DNA from: an uncultured Collinsella sp.
GTDB taxonomy: Bacteria > Actinomycetota > Coriobacteriia > Coriobacteriales > Coriobacteriaceae
Length of the DNA: 7,621 nt
Direction of reading: 5' to 3'
NCBI GenBank assembly: GCA_902496375.1
Contig: CABVAS010000073.1
Span: forward strand, 1 to 7,621
Position numbers and translations under genes: made by a program. The notes under the pieces were generated by a model. That model worked only from the letters and a program-made list of their open reading frames with translations, did no database searches and was not told the DNA's origin. Shown here piece after piece: positions 1-6,099 of this stretch. Positions within the stretch are counted from its first letter, which is position 1. Each line of letters starts with the position of its first letter.

Positions 1-452
1 TCACCCGCCGCGGCCTGCGCGTGGGTTCGCTTAAGCATCACGGACACCATGGCTTCGATATCGATGTGCCCGCTAAGGATACGTGGCGCCATCACCAGGC
101 CGGTTCTAAGCACGTCGGCCTGATTTGTGCCACACGCTGGGCCGAGTACGCCGACACGCTCGAGGAGGACGAGATGCCCGCGCGCGAGCTGCTGTCGCGC
201 TACAACGATGTCGACGTGGTGATCATCGAGGGCTACAAGACCGAGGGCTTCGACAACATCGTCGTCGCGCGCTCCGGTGTCGACCGTCTGCGCGGCAAGA
301 GCTCGCTCGACCTGGTCGACGGTCACACGCTGGCCCTTGCCTGCAACGAGGCCCTGGCACGCCAGGCCTTCGACGCCGGCTTTGCGACCCGAGCCATCAA
401 CATCAACGACGCCCGAGCCATCTGCGACCTCATCCAAGATCATCTGGCCTAA
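1..452 (+). CDS. mobB: Molybdopterin-guanine dinucleotide biosynthesis protein B (MobB), 5' end outside the window
   Basis: The open frame enters from the left edge (first full codon at 3) and ends at TAA 450-452, giving 149 visible residues. The stretch VGSLKHHGHHGFDIDVP, followed by KDTWRH and AGS, is the conserved early region of MobB. A later VVIIEGYK segment matches the family's Walker B-like strand. MobB proteins are about 160-175 residues and start with a P-loop (GxxxxGKT) before the KHH motif. That P-loop is not in the window, so perhaps 20-25 residues are missing and the GTG at 21 is not the true start. MobB is a GTP-binding accessory protein that helps MobA attach GMP to molybdopterin, supplying bis-MGD cofactor to DMSO-reductase-family enzymes in the cytoplasm. 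Family assignment rests on motifs; a fusion to another Mob domain upstream cannot be excluded. Confidence 0.87.
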   Translation, partial: TRRGLRVGSLKHHGHHGFDIDVPAKDTWRHHQAGSKHVGLICATRWAEYADTLEEDEMPARELLSRYNDVDVVIIEGYKTEGFDNIVVARSGVDRLRGKSSLDLVDGHTLALACNEALARQAFDAGFATRAININDARAICDLIQDHLA

Positions 453-492
453 AACCTGCCAAAAAGGGACAGGTTTGTTTTGGCAGGTTTTA
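450..492. repeat. Perfect palindrome at the mobB stop codon; likely terminator and divergent member of the GGGACAGG repeat family
   Basis: Bases 450-464 and 478-492 are a perfect 15-bp inverted repeat (core CCTGCC/GGCAGG, flanked by runs of A on the left and T on the right) with a 13-base loop at 465-477. The left arm begins inside the mobB TAA. A GC core followed by TTTTA can act as an intrinsic terminator, and the A/T symmetry would let it work in both directions. The loop carries AGGGACAGG, related to the centres of the palindromes at 510-544, 2086-2120 and 3049-3082. I therefore read it as a diverged family member that also ends mobB transcription. Confidence 0.7.
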
Positions 493-509
493 TCTGGGCA
501 AACGTCACT

Positions 510-544
510 TCCACCACAAAGGGGCCAGGCACCTTTGTGGTGGA
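510..544. repeat. Dispersed palindromic element, copy 1 (CCACAAAGG stem, GGCCAGGCA loop)
   Basis: Arms 510-522 and 532-544 pair perfectly over 13 bp around a 9-base loop GGCCAGGCA (523-531). The right arm is followed by TTTTGCTTT, so a terminator role is possible. Core, loop and trailing bases are nearly identical to the copy at 2086-2120, which argues for a dispersed repeat rather than a gene-specific structure. It lies between mobB and the MFS gene and contains no reading frame of note. Confidence 0.8.
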
Positions 545-717
545 TTTTGCTTTAGTAGATGTGTGGGACATGCCTTACAATCTACCAAGTAGTTCATGAC
601 GGGCGAAAAACGGAGAGAAGGGGCTTGATGCGTCCTTAATGTTTCATGCGGATAGATTGATTTGACAGACGGTGGCGAATGCCCGCCGTCCGCATTCGTA
701 TGAAACAAGGAGTCTCC

Positions 718-2004
718 ATGCTCGCCTCTCTTTTCTCAAAGCCTCAATCATCGCTGTCCGTGCAGGCCAAGCGCTTGGTGGCGATGCGCTTTCTCATCTA
801 CACCGGGTTTCAGACCAGTTATTTTATCGGCGTCATCGGAACGCTCACCTATGCGGACGATGCCTCGGTCGTCGCGACATCGCTGGCCGTTCTGTTTATG
901 AACGTTTTCGTGATCCTGGGATCCTTTGCGGGCGGCGCTGCGCTCGACGTCTGGGGTCCGCGCCGCCATTTCTTGCTGAGCATCGTCGGCGCGCTCGCAA
1001 CTGGCACGGCGATCATCGCTTTTGGTAGCGCGACCGGCATCGTCCTGCTCGGCGCGGTGTTCTTAGGCCTTACGATGGGATTCGCCCAGCCCATTGCCAC
1101 GTCCTATCCGGCCTACCTCACCGACGATCCTGTCGAGCTCAAAGACATCAACTCCGCCATCGCCATGTTCTCAAACGTGAGTATTATCGTCGGACCCACG
1201 TTGGGTGGCTTTGTCGCGGCGGCTGCGTCGTCGCGCGCGGTGTTTGTGCTCATGATGCTCTTTACCGTGCTGGCGCTCATCGCCGGCTGGGGCTTTAAGC
1301 CACGGGCGGGTCAGGCGGCCGGGTACGAAGACGAGCCCGCGGCTGGTGACATCACATCGGACAAGGTCGGGCAAAGCCCCAACTCCAGCGCATCCTCCCG
1401 CGTCACCTTCGCGACCAGCATCAAGACGGTCTTTACCAACAGCGTTCTCGCCCTGCTGTTTTGCATCATTTTTCTTTCGAACTTTGGCTATGGAGCCTTC
1501 GACCCGCTCGAGTCGTTCTTCTATCGCGATGTCCTGCATGTCGGCGTTGAGTGGATGGGCTGGCTCTCGTCTGCTTCGGGCGTGGGCGCGGTGCTGGGTG
1601 CCGTGCTCGCGCTCCGCTTGCCGGCGCACCTGGTCAACCTTAAAACGCTGCTTGTGGCGCTTATGTCCGTGGGCCTGGGAAGTCTGCTCTATGTGGGGAC
1701 GCCGTACGTGGGCGTGGCCCTCGTCGGCCAGATCGCCCTGGGCATAGCCTGGGGTGTCGTCAATCCGCTCCACAACACCATCGTGCAAACGACGGCGCCG
1801 CTCGAGCAACTCGGCCGTGTGAACTCGGTCATGGGCTTTGGCAATATGTTCGCCGGCGTGGCGCCGCTGGCGATTGCCCCGTGGCTGGCGGCGACATTTG
1901 GCGTACAACGGACACTCGTGGGGGCAGGCATGGTCGTGACGGCGGTTCCCGCGGCGCTGCTGCTGTTTGGGCGCAATTACTTGGAACGTGCCGTAAGGCA
2001 GTAA
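718..2004 (+). CDS. Major facilitator superfamily (MFS) transporter
   Basis: A 428-residue, very hydrophobic protein with the 12-helix MFS layout: two hydrophobic halves joined by a polar loop at about residues 194-239 (many Ser, Asp, Gly). An MFS motif A-like sequence, GGAALDVWGPRR, lies at residues 72-83, where the family places it between helices 2 and 3. The size and this motif recall drug or siderophore exporters of the DHA3/EntS-like type, but no substrate can be read from the sequence. I chose ATG 718 because AAGGAG (707-712) sits 5 bases upstream; in-frame ATGs at 679 and 700 lack a comparable site. The gene stands alone: palindromes precede it, and a 65-base inverted repeat starts at its stop codon. 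It probably secondarily transports a small molecule across the inner membrane; direction and substrate are unknown. Confidence 0.88.
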   Translation: MLASLFSKPQSSLSVQAKRLVAMRFLIYTGFQTSYFIGVIGTLTYADDASVVATSLAVLFMNVFVILGSFAGGAALDVWGPRRHFLLSIVGALATGTAIIAFGSATGIVLLGAVFLGLTMGFAQPIATSYPAYLTDDPVELKDINSAIAMFSNVSIIVGPTLGGFVAAAASSRAVFVLMMLFTVLALIAGWGFKPRAGQAAGYEDEPAAGDITSDKVGQSPNSSASSRVTFATSIKTVFTNSVLALLFCIIFLSNFGYGAFDPLESFFYRDVLHVGVEWMGWLSSASGVGAVLGAVLALRLPAHLVNLKTLLVALMSVGLGSLLYVGTPYVGVALVGQIALGIAWGVVNPLHNTIVQTTAPLEQLGRVNSVMGFGNMFAGVAPLAIAPWLAATFGVQRTLVGAGMVVTAVPAALLLFGRNYLERAVRQ

Positions 2005-2068
2005 AACCATCACAACATTCGATGAAAACCGCGATTTTGCCGAAAAACGTCGAATGTTGTGATGGTTT
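2004..2068. repeat. Long inverted repeat (21-bp arms) directly after the MFS stop codon
   Basis: Bases 2004-2024 pair with 2048-2068: 19 perfect pairs, one G-T wobble, then one more pair, around a 23-base loop. The arm reads AAACCATCACAACATTCG. The left arm starts on the last base of the MFS TAA. The right arm ends in GGTTT, which could aid termination, though the long arms and AT-rich loop are unlike a minimal terminator. Its sequence is not related to the nearby GGCCAGGCA-loop palindrome, which begins 17 bases further on. Possibilities are an intrinsic terminator, a MITE-like repeat, or a protein-binding palindrome. Confidence 0.8.
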
Positions 2069-2085
2069 GGCTCGTAGACGCCGCG

Positions 2086-2120
2086 ATCACCACAAAGGGG
2101 CCAGGCACCTTTGTGGTGGT
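2086..2120. repeat. Dispersed palindromic element, copy 2 (CCACAAAGG stem, GGCCAGGCA loop)
   Basis: Arms 2086-2098 and 2108-2120 pair over 13 positions (one T-G wobble) around the loop GGCCAGGCA (2099-2107), the same loop as the copy at 510-544. The bases after the right arm, TTTTGCTTT, are also shared with that copy, so the repeated unit extends at least 8-10 bases beyond the hairpin. The T-rich tail suits a terminator for the upstream MFS gene. The same tail runs into the putative -35 box of the next gene. Confidence 0.82.
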
Positions 2121-2127
2121 TTTTGCT

Positions 2128-2158
2128 TTGACGGGCCGCGCCTGTGCCTTGGTATACC
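2128..2158 (+). promoter_or_regulatory. Possible sigma-70-type promoter for the HAD phosphatase gene
   Basis: TTGACG at 2128-2133 matches the -35 consensus in five of six bases. TATACC at 2153-2158 matches the -10 box in four of six, with a 19-base spacer, slightly long. The -10 lies within the perfect 10-bp palindrome TGGTATACCA (2150-2159), which could alternatively be a small operator. Transcription would start near 2165, about 50 bases before the chosen start codon. The call is by eye only. Confidence 0.4.
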
Positions 2159-2213
2159 ATGTACGCCGTTCACGAATACACCCCACACCGCCGCACGACC
2201 CAGAAAGGCCCCC

Positions 2214-3035
2214 ATGGACACCACCTTCAGCCACATCAAAGCCGTGTTCTGCGATATCGACGGTACGCTGCTCACGAGCCAGCACACGGTGTCCCCGCGC
2301 ACCGTGGCGGCGATCCGCGCCCTGCGCGAGCGCGGCGTGCTCTTTGGCCTGTGCACCGGGCGCGACGCCCACGCGACCGAGGCCATGTACGAGCTCTGGG
2401 GCATCGAAGGCCTGGTGGACGTGCTCGTGGGTTGCGGCGGCGCCGAGGTCATCGACCGCGCGCACGACATCAACGAGCTGAGCTATCCGCTGCCGGGCGA
2501 GACCATCGCGCGCATCTGCAAGCACATGGCGGACCTTCCGGCAACGCCCGTCTGCCCCCGAGACGGCGTGTTCTACGTGCCCGAGAGCAACGCGTGCGTC
2601 GAGCACCTGTCGCGCGTCGACGGCGTGCCCTACCAGGTGGTCGATTTTGCCGAGTTTTTGCGCGAGCCGCAGCCCAAGGTGATGTTTACCATGGCACCCG
2701 AGGTAATGCCGCGGGTGATTGAGCGGGCGTCGACGTTTGCCGATAACACTGTTAAGGCGGCGGCTCTGCAAACCACGCAGCGGCTCTACGAGTTCATGGA
2801 TCCGCGCGTGTCCAAGACGCGCGGCCTTGTGCGCGTGGCAGAGCTCAACGACATGGAGCTCCAGAACATCTGCGTGTTTGGCGATGCGGACAACGACACC
2901 TGCATGGTGGCTGACGCCGGCGTGGGCGTGGCCATGGCAAACGGCAGCGACGCCACCCGTGCCGCCGCCGATTTTGTAACCGCCAGCAACGACAAAGACG
3001 GCATCGCGATCTTTATCGAGGAACATCTGCTGTAG
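2214..3035 (+). CDS. HAD-superfamily (Cof subfamily, IIB) hydrolase
   Basis: A 273-residue protein with all four HAD motifs: DIDGT at residues 14-18 (nucleophile D14, acid/base D16), T48 in LCTGRD, K201 in SKTRG, and GDADND at 223-228 (Mg-binding D224 and D228). The large segment between motifs II and III is the expected size for a C2B cap, placing it in the Cof/YidA-like group. These enzymes are soluble, Mg-dependent phosphatases acting on small phosphorylated metabolites such as sugar phosphates or flavin and pyridoxal precursors. The substrate cannot be told from sequence. ATG 2214 was chosen because the N-terminus then begins a few residues before the first HAD strand and AAAGG lies 5 bases upstream; the frame stays open further upstream, but through the repeat region. 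Its catalytic residues are intact, so it is probably active. It appears to be transcribed alone. Confidence 0.9.
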   Translation: MDTTFSHIKAVFCDIDGTLLTSQHTVSPRTVAAIRALRERGVLFGLCTGRDAHATEAMYELWGIEGLVDVLVGCGGAEVIDRAHDINELSYPLPGETIARICKHMADLPATPVCPRDGVFYVPESNACVEHLSRVDGVPYQVVDFAEFLREPQPKVMFTMAPEVMPRVIERASTFADNTVKAAALQTTQRLYEFMDPRVSKTRGLVRVAELNDMELQNICVFGDADNDTCMVADAGVGVAMANGSDATRAAADFVTASNDKDGIAIFIEEHLL

Positions 3036-3048
3036 CGCTGGGGGAGAA

Positions 3049-3082
3049 CCACTGCAAAAGGGGACAGGCTCCTTTGCGGTGG
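3049..3082. repeat. Dispersed palindromic element, copy 3 (GGACAGGCT loop)
   Basis: Arms 3049-3061 and 3071-3082 pair through CCAC, one T-G wobble, GCAAA, one bulged A (3059) and GG, leaving the 9-base loop GGACAGGCT (3062-3070). Loop and stem position match the copies at 510-544 and 2086-2120, but with several substitutions. The wobble keeps the stem paired despite an arm difference. There is no T-tract after the right arm, so it is a poor terminator despite lying 13 bases after the HAD stop. Confidence 0.72.
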
Positions 3083-3230
3083 CCTCAGGCGATTTGGGCG
3101 AATTGATGCCTAAAATCTGTGGGAAAATTCAAATATTGTTGTCTGAACATCATGCTTCCAACCACCGATGGGTTTAAGATATTCTCATCAATTTGGTAGG
3201 ATATTCATCCCGGTTAATGACCTACCGCTC

Positions 3231-3249
3231 ACGGTCGATTTTCGACCGT
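3231..3249. repeat. Short hairpin / palindrome in the upstream control region
   Basis: ACGGTCGA (3231-3238) and TCGACCGT (3242-3249) form an 8-bp perfect inverted repeat with a 3-base T loop. It lies about 200 bases upstream of the predicted pilus promoter, so it is either a terminator-like relic, part of a protein-binding site, or chance. There is no T-tract after the right arm. Confidence 0.45.
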
Positions 3250-3421
3250 TCACAGGATGTTCGCTCTTGAGCAAAATGTTGTGCAAATAAATCTAATGCC
3301 ATTAAAAAGTAATAGGCAACTAAATTACCAGCAGAAACAAAAAATAGATAGCGAATAAACGAAGGTAAATCTGAGCAAATGTCAAGAGAATTGAGAACTC
3401 GCTACAAAAATGTCGGTTTTA

Positions 3422-3451
3422 TTGCTCAGATGTTTAAACAATCGTTATAAT
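3422..3451 (+). promoter_or_regulatory. Probable promoter of the pilus operon
   Basis: A perfect TATAAT sits at 3446-3451. With an 18-base spacer, the -35 position is TTGCTC (3422-3427), which keeps only the first three consensus bases, so an activator may be needed. Transcription would begin near 3458, giving a leader of about 80 bases before the ATG at 3541. The -35 bases coincide with an inverted TGAGCAA copy (3422-3428). Confidence 0.55.
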
Positions 3452-3466
3452 TGCATTACTAAACGA

Positions 3467-3485
3467 GCGCAATTACAGATTGCGC
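3467..3485 (+). promoter_or_regulatory. Small hairpin in the predicted 5' leader
   Basis: GCGCAAT (3467-3473) and ATTGCGC (3479-3485) pair perfectly over 7 bp with the loop TACAG. It would form near the 5' end of the predicted transcript and could stabilise the messenger RNA, or act in DNA as a palindromic operator just downstream of the start site. No anti-terminator partner was found. Confidence 0.45.
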
Positions 3486-3525
3486 AGATACGTTTGATGG
3501 TGAAAGAGCAAGATCGCGGTCTCTT

Positions 3526-3534
3526 GGGGAGGAG
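3526..3534 (+). promoter_or_regulatory. Strong ribosome binding site of the adhesin gene
   Basis: GGGGAGGAG lies 6 bases before ATG 3541, an almost ideal Shine-Dalgarno match. It fixes the start codon, which is followed at once by a typical signal peptide. Confidence 0.8.
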
Positions 3535-3540
3535 ACATCG

Positions 3541-6099
3541 ATGAAAGCGAATTCGGACAAATCTAAGCAGAGTAATAAAGCGACGCGCCGTGTGCTGGCA
3601 GGCGTTTTGTGCGGAGCCTCCGTGTTGAGCCTGGTACTGTCGCTCGTCATGCCCCCGATCTCGCAGGCCATTGCCAACGATGCCCAGACCGAAGAAACTG
3701 TGACGGGTGATTCCTCAACTGAGTCTACTGATGTAGAAAACACCAACAACGTGGATACCGAAAGGCAGGATAACAACGACGTCAAGAATGACGAAGTCTC
3801 TGGCGACGCTGGTGCGGCGAGCCTGTTGTCCGATGACGCAGGGGTTGAGGATGCTGTACAACCTGCGGATGACAGTGCTAATGATGAGGGCGATATTGCT
3901 CTAGCTGTGGAAGACGCGGACGGATATACGCAGATTAATACAGCGCAGGACCTCTACGATTACCTTCAAAAAGATAAAAAAACCGGCAAGTTTCGCCTGA
4001 ATGCCGATGTCGAGTATGCAAGTGACATTACGTTGGGCGCAGGTGAGGTGACCTTAGATTTAAATGGTCACAAGATTAAGCATAATGGCACCGAATCAGG
4101 TCGCAACAACATGTCCATGTTCAATGTGCCTGCGGGCGCGACGCTCACGATTGAGGATCTGCAGCAGGCGGCTGATAACAAGTTCGAGCAGGGTGGCGAC
4201 AAAAACGGCAACCTTGCTAAGCTCGATTACGACGGCACAACGCCCAGTAAGCTCACTTACTACGTGACTGAGTCGACTTCGAGTGACACTGCTACTACCG
4301 AGACCCTTTTCAGGCACGAGGTTGCCATCAATGGCGCCATCGTGGGCACCACTGCTCACTCTACGATGAGGCTCATCAACGTCTGTGGCGGTACGTTTAA
4401 CCTTCAAAGCGGCGTGCTGACCACGAATCAGGACGCAAATGTTCGCCACCTGATTTATGCCGATAACGGCTCTACCGTCGACATGAGTGGCGGATACGTT
4501 TGTGGTGCTTCTATGGGCCGCGATGGTGCTGGTGCTGGAATTCATGTTGAGGGTGAGGGCTCAACCCTGGTGATCTCTGACGGCGTAATCGCTGGTAACT
4601 ATGCCCCCAGTGGCGGCGGCGTTTATGCCATGAATTCTACGGTAAACATGGTTGGCGGTATTATCTCCGGTAACGGTACAAATAATGATCAAGGCGGTTT
4701 TGGCGCGGGAATTTGTGCTGAGAACTCTAATGTGACCATTACGGATGGTTACATTACTAACAATAAATATCAGCACTACGATGAAAGTCACAAGGGTAAC
4801 GGTTGCCACGGTGGTGGCGGCATTGCTGCTTTCAATGGCGGCAGTCTCACAATTGCAGGCGGTTACATCACGGGCAACTACTCTGCCGAGGCTGGCGGCG
4901 GCGTTTATGCTGGCGCTTGGAATAGAGCTCTTTTCGGGTTTACGTTTTCTGGTGGAATCATCGCCAGCAATGTGGCGCAAAACTCGGAGGGCGGCGGTAT
5001 CCGTATCTCTGCGCCTACAGTTGGCGAATTTAATGTGAGCGGCAATAAAGCCTACATCACTAACAATACGACCAATACCACCAACGACTGGGGCGGCGGT
5101 GGCGTATTCGTCCAGGGCAGCAGCGACAACAACGTTCAGCCGGCAAGGCTCGGGATATATAACGCGCTGATTACCAACAATCATGCCAAAGGCTTTGGCG
5201 GTGGGTTTGCCGCCTGCCCGACTGGTAAGACTGCCATTACCGATACCGATGGCATCGCGATTTTCGGTAATTCTGACGAAAATGGTGTTAACCGATCGGG
5301 TGGCTCTAACGGGAAGAGCGAGGACTGGGATGCCAATGAGGAGGTTGATCGGGGCGGCGAAATAACCGAAGCTTTTAAATCAGCCGGCCATGAGGACCTT
5401 TTCTTAATTCACGATTCTGCCAATTGGGAAAACAATCCGTATATCGCTGCCGTAACTGGACAAATGCTTGGCGGCGGTGCTGCTAACTGGTCGGGCACGA
5501 TCGACAAAACACCAACGTCTATCGGCAAGTACGAGGGCGCCCAAGCTAAGTACATGATTGGCCTTGCGGCTAAGCCAGCTAAACCGGACAAGGACGAGGC
5601 TATTAAAGCGGCAAAGCTCTTCATCACGGGCAACGAATCCAACGTCCACGGTGGCGGAATCATGACCAACGGCGACGTAATCGCTGGCTTCACCACGCAG
5701 GTGAGTGTGTATCCCAAGATGAAGCTCAACGGCACTAAGGCACTGGAAGGCCGCGCGCTTACTGCGGATGATGCGGGAAAATTCAGGTTCCAACTCTTGG
5801 AGCCGGGCCAGAGTGATGAAGCCCCTAGCTTTAATAATAATGATGGCAAATTGCAGCTCAATGGCTGTTCAAAAGTTGGCGATGGCGATGGGGTCACGAA
5901 CGACGCTGAAGGTAACTTTGTCTTTGATTTGGGCAGGGTCAACTCCGATGGAACGAGCGTCTACTACCTCGTTGAGGACCCCGGCGATCACGTCGATGGC
6001 GTCGATGGCGTGTACTACGACAAGACCATCTACAAGATTGAGCTTACAACTAGGACCGAAACACGGCCGGTGCTGGATATTGATTACATCTACTATTAA
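3541..6099 (+). CDS. Secreted beta-helix surface protein with pilin-type isopeptide domain; ends at a premature in-frame TAA
   Basis: An 852-residue product. Residues 1-46 form a signal peptide (basic start, hydrophobic core, likely cleavage after SQAIA). Residues 47-125 are an acidic Asp/Glu/Ser/Thr-rich linker. Residues about 150-570 look like a right-handed parallel beta-helix: repeated rungs of the GGGVYA / GxIxxN type, for example near 358, 386, 424, 452, 484 and 518. After a non-repetitive stretch, one more rung (NVHGGGI) appears at 701-707. VSVYPK (721-726) resembles the pilin-motif lysine site. From about 728 a Spy0128/FctA-like isopeptide domain begins (KALEGRAL at 733-740, YYLVED at 808-813) and is cut off before its last strand. 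The same frame continues beyond the stop to a sorting signal at 6687-6701, so the ancestral protein was about 1090 residues. It is probably an adhesin or ancillary pilin of a sortase-built pilus, first gene of the operon. As written, it would be secreted but not anchored. Confidence 0.82.
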   Translation: MKANSDKSKQSNKATRRVLAGVLCGASVLSLVLSLVMPPISQAIANDAQTEETVTGDSSTESTDVENTNNVDTERQDNNDVKNDEVSGDAGAASLLSDDAGVEDAVQPADDSANDEGDIALAVEDADGYTQINTAQDLYDYLQKDKKTGKFRLNADVEYASDITLGAGEVTLDLNGHKIKHNGTESGRNNMSMFNVPAGATLTIEDLQQAADNKFEQGGDKNGNLAKLDYDGTTPSKLTYYVTESTSSDTATTETLFRHEVAINGAIVGTTAHSTMRLINVCGGTFNLQSGVLTTNQDANVRHLIYADNGSTVDMSGGYVCGASMGRDGAGAGIHVEGEGSTLVISDGVIAGNYAPSGGGVYAMNSTVNMVGGIISGNGTNNDQGGFGAGICAENSNVTITDGYITNNKYQHYDESHKGNGCHGGGGIAAFNGGSLTIAGGYITGNYSAEAGGGVYAGAWNRALFGFTFSGGIIASNVAQNSEGGGIRISAPTVGEFNVSGNKAYITNNTTNTTNDWGGGGVFVQGSSDNNVQPARLGIYNALITNNHAKGFGGGFAACPTGKTAITDTDGIAIFGNSDENGVNRSGGSNGKSEDWDANEEVDRGGEITEAFKSAGHEDLFLIHDSANWENNPYIAAVTGQMLGGGAANWSGTIDKTPTSIGKYEGAQAKYMIGLAAKPAKPDKDEAIKAAKLFITGNESNVHGGGIMTNGDVIAGFTTQVSVYPKMKLNGTKALEGRALTADDAGKFRFQLLEPGQSDEAPSFNNNDGKLQLNGCSKVGDGDGVTNDAEGNFVFDLGRVNSDGTSVYYLVEDPGDHVDGVDGVYYDKTIYKIELTTRTETRPVLDIDYIYY
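6097..6099 (+). other. In-frame TAA interrupting the adhesin gene
   Basis: Codon 853 of the adhesin frame is TAA, between IDYIYY and VTNVTVTN. No frame change occurs: the next 237 codons (6100-6810) stay open to a natural TAA at 6811-6813 and encode family-typical sequence. One base change from CAA, AAA or GAA (or a TAC or TAT codon) would create it. No read-through signal or selenocysteine/pyrrolysine context was recognised, and TAA is not a codon for either. Confidence 0.9.

Larger units (their letters stand above)
3083..3540. other. AT-rich intergenic region upstream of the pilus operon
   Basis: This gap holds no convincing gene on either strand. After the palindrome at 3049-3082 the composition falls sharply; a hand count of 3301-3360 gives 16 G or C in 60, against 45 in 60 inside the pilin gene (7021-7080). 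Visible structure: GATATTC twice, 22 bases apart (3178 and 3200); an 8-bp hairpin at 3231-3249; TGAGCAA at 3268-3274 and 3372-3378 with its inverse at 3422-3428; then a promoter, leader hairpin and ribosome binding site before the adhesin. I interpret it as a long control region for the pilus locus, typical of a surface-structure operon acquired or regulated separately. No riboswitch class or tRNA was recognised. Confidence 0.6.

Noticed and set aside
552..581. Possible promoter with TACAAT at 576-581 before the MFS gene
   Set aside because: The -10 is good but no matching -35 lies at 16-18 bases, and TTGACA at 662-667 has no -10 at the right distance. Neither can be supported.
1171..2160. 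Long minus-strand open frame opposite the MFS gene
   Set aside because: It is rich in Arg, His and Gln with no recognisable domain, and crosses the inverted repeat. This is the usual antisense shadow of a GC-rich gene.
1881..2213. Upstream extension of the HAD reading frame
   Set aside because: The frame is open by chance through the MFS 3' end and both repeats. ATG 2214 has a ribosome binding site and fits the family N-terminus.
2010..3026. Long minus-strand open frame opposite the HAD gene
   Set aside because: The plus strand has all four HAD motifs in order. The antisense product is His/Ala/Arg-rich and lacks a domain.
450..3082. CRISPR array from the repeated palindromes
   Set aside because: The copies are far apart, irregularly spaced and separated by genes, with no uniform spacers and no cas genes.
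5992..6009. Tandem 9-base duplication GTCGATGGC near the premature stop
   Set aside because: It encodes a simple VDGVDG and keeps frame. Two copies are too few to suggest slippage-based phase variation, and it does not cause the stop.
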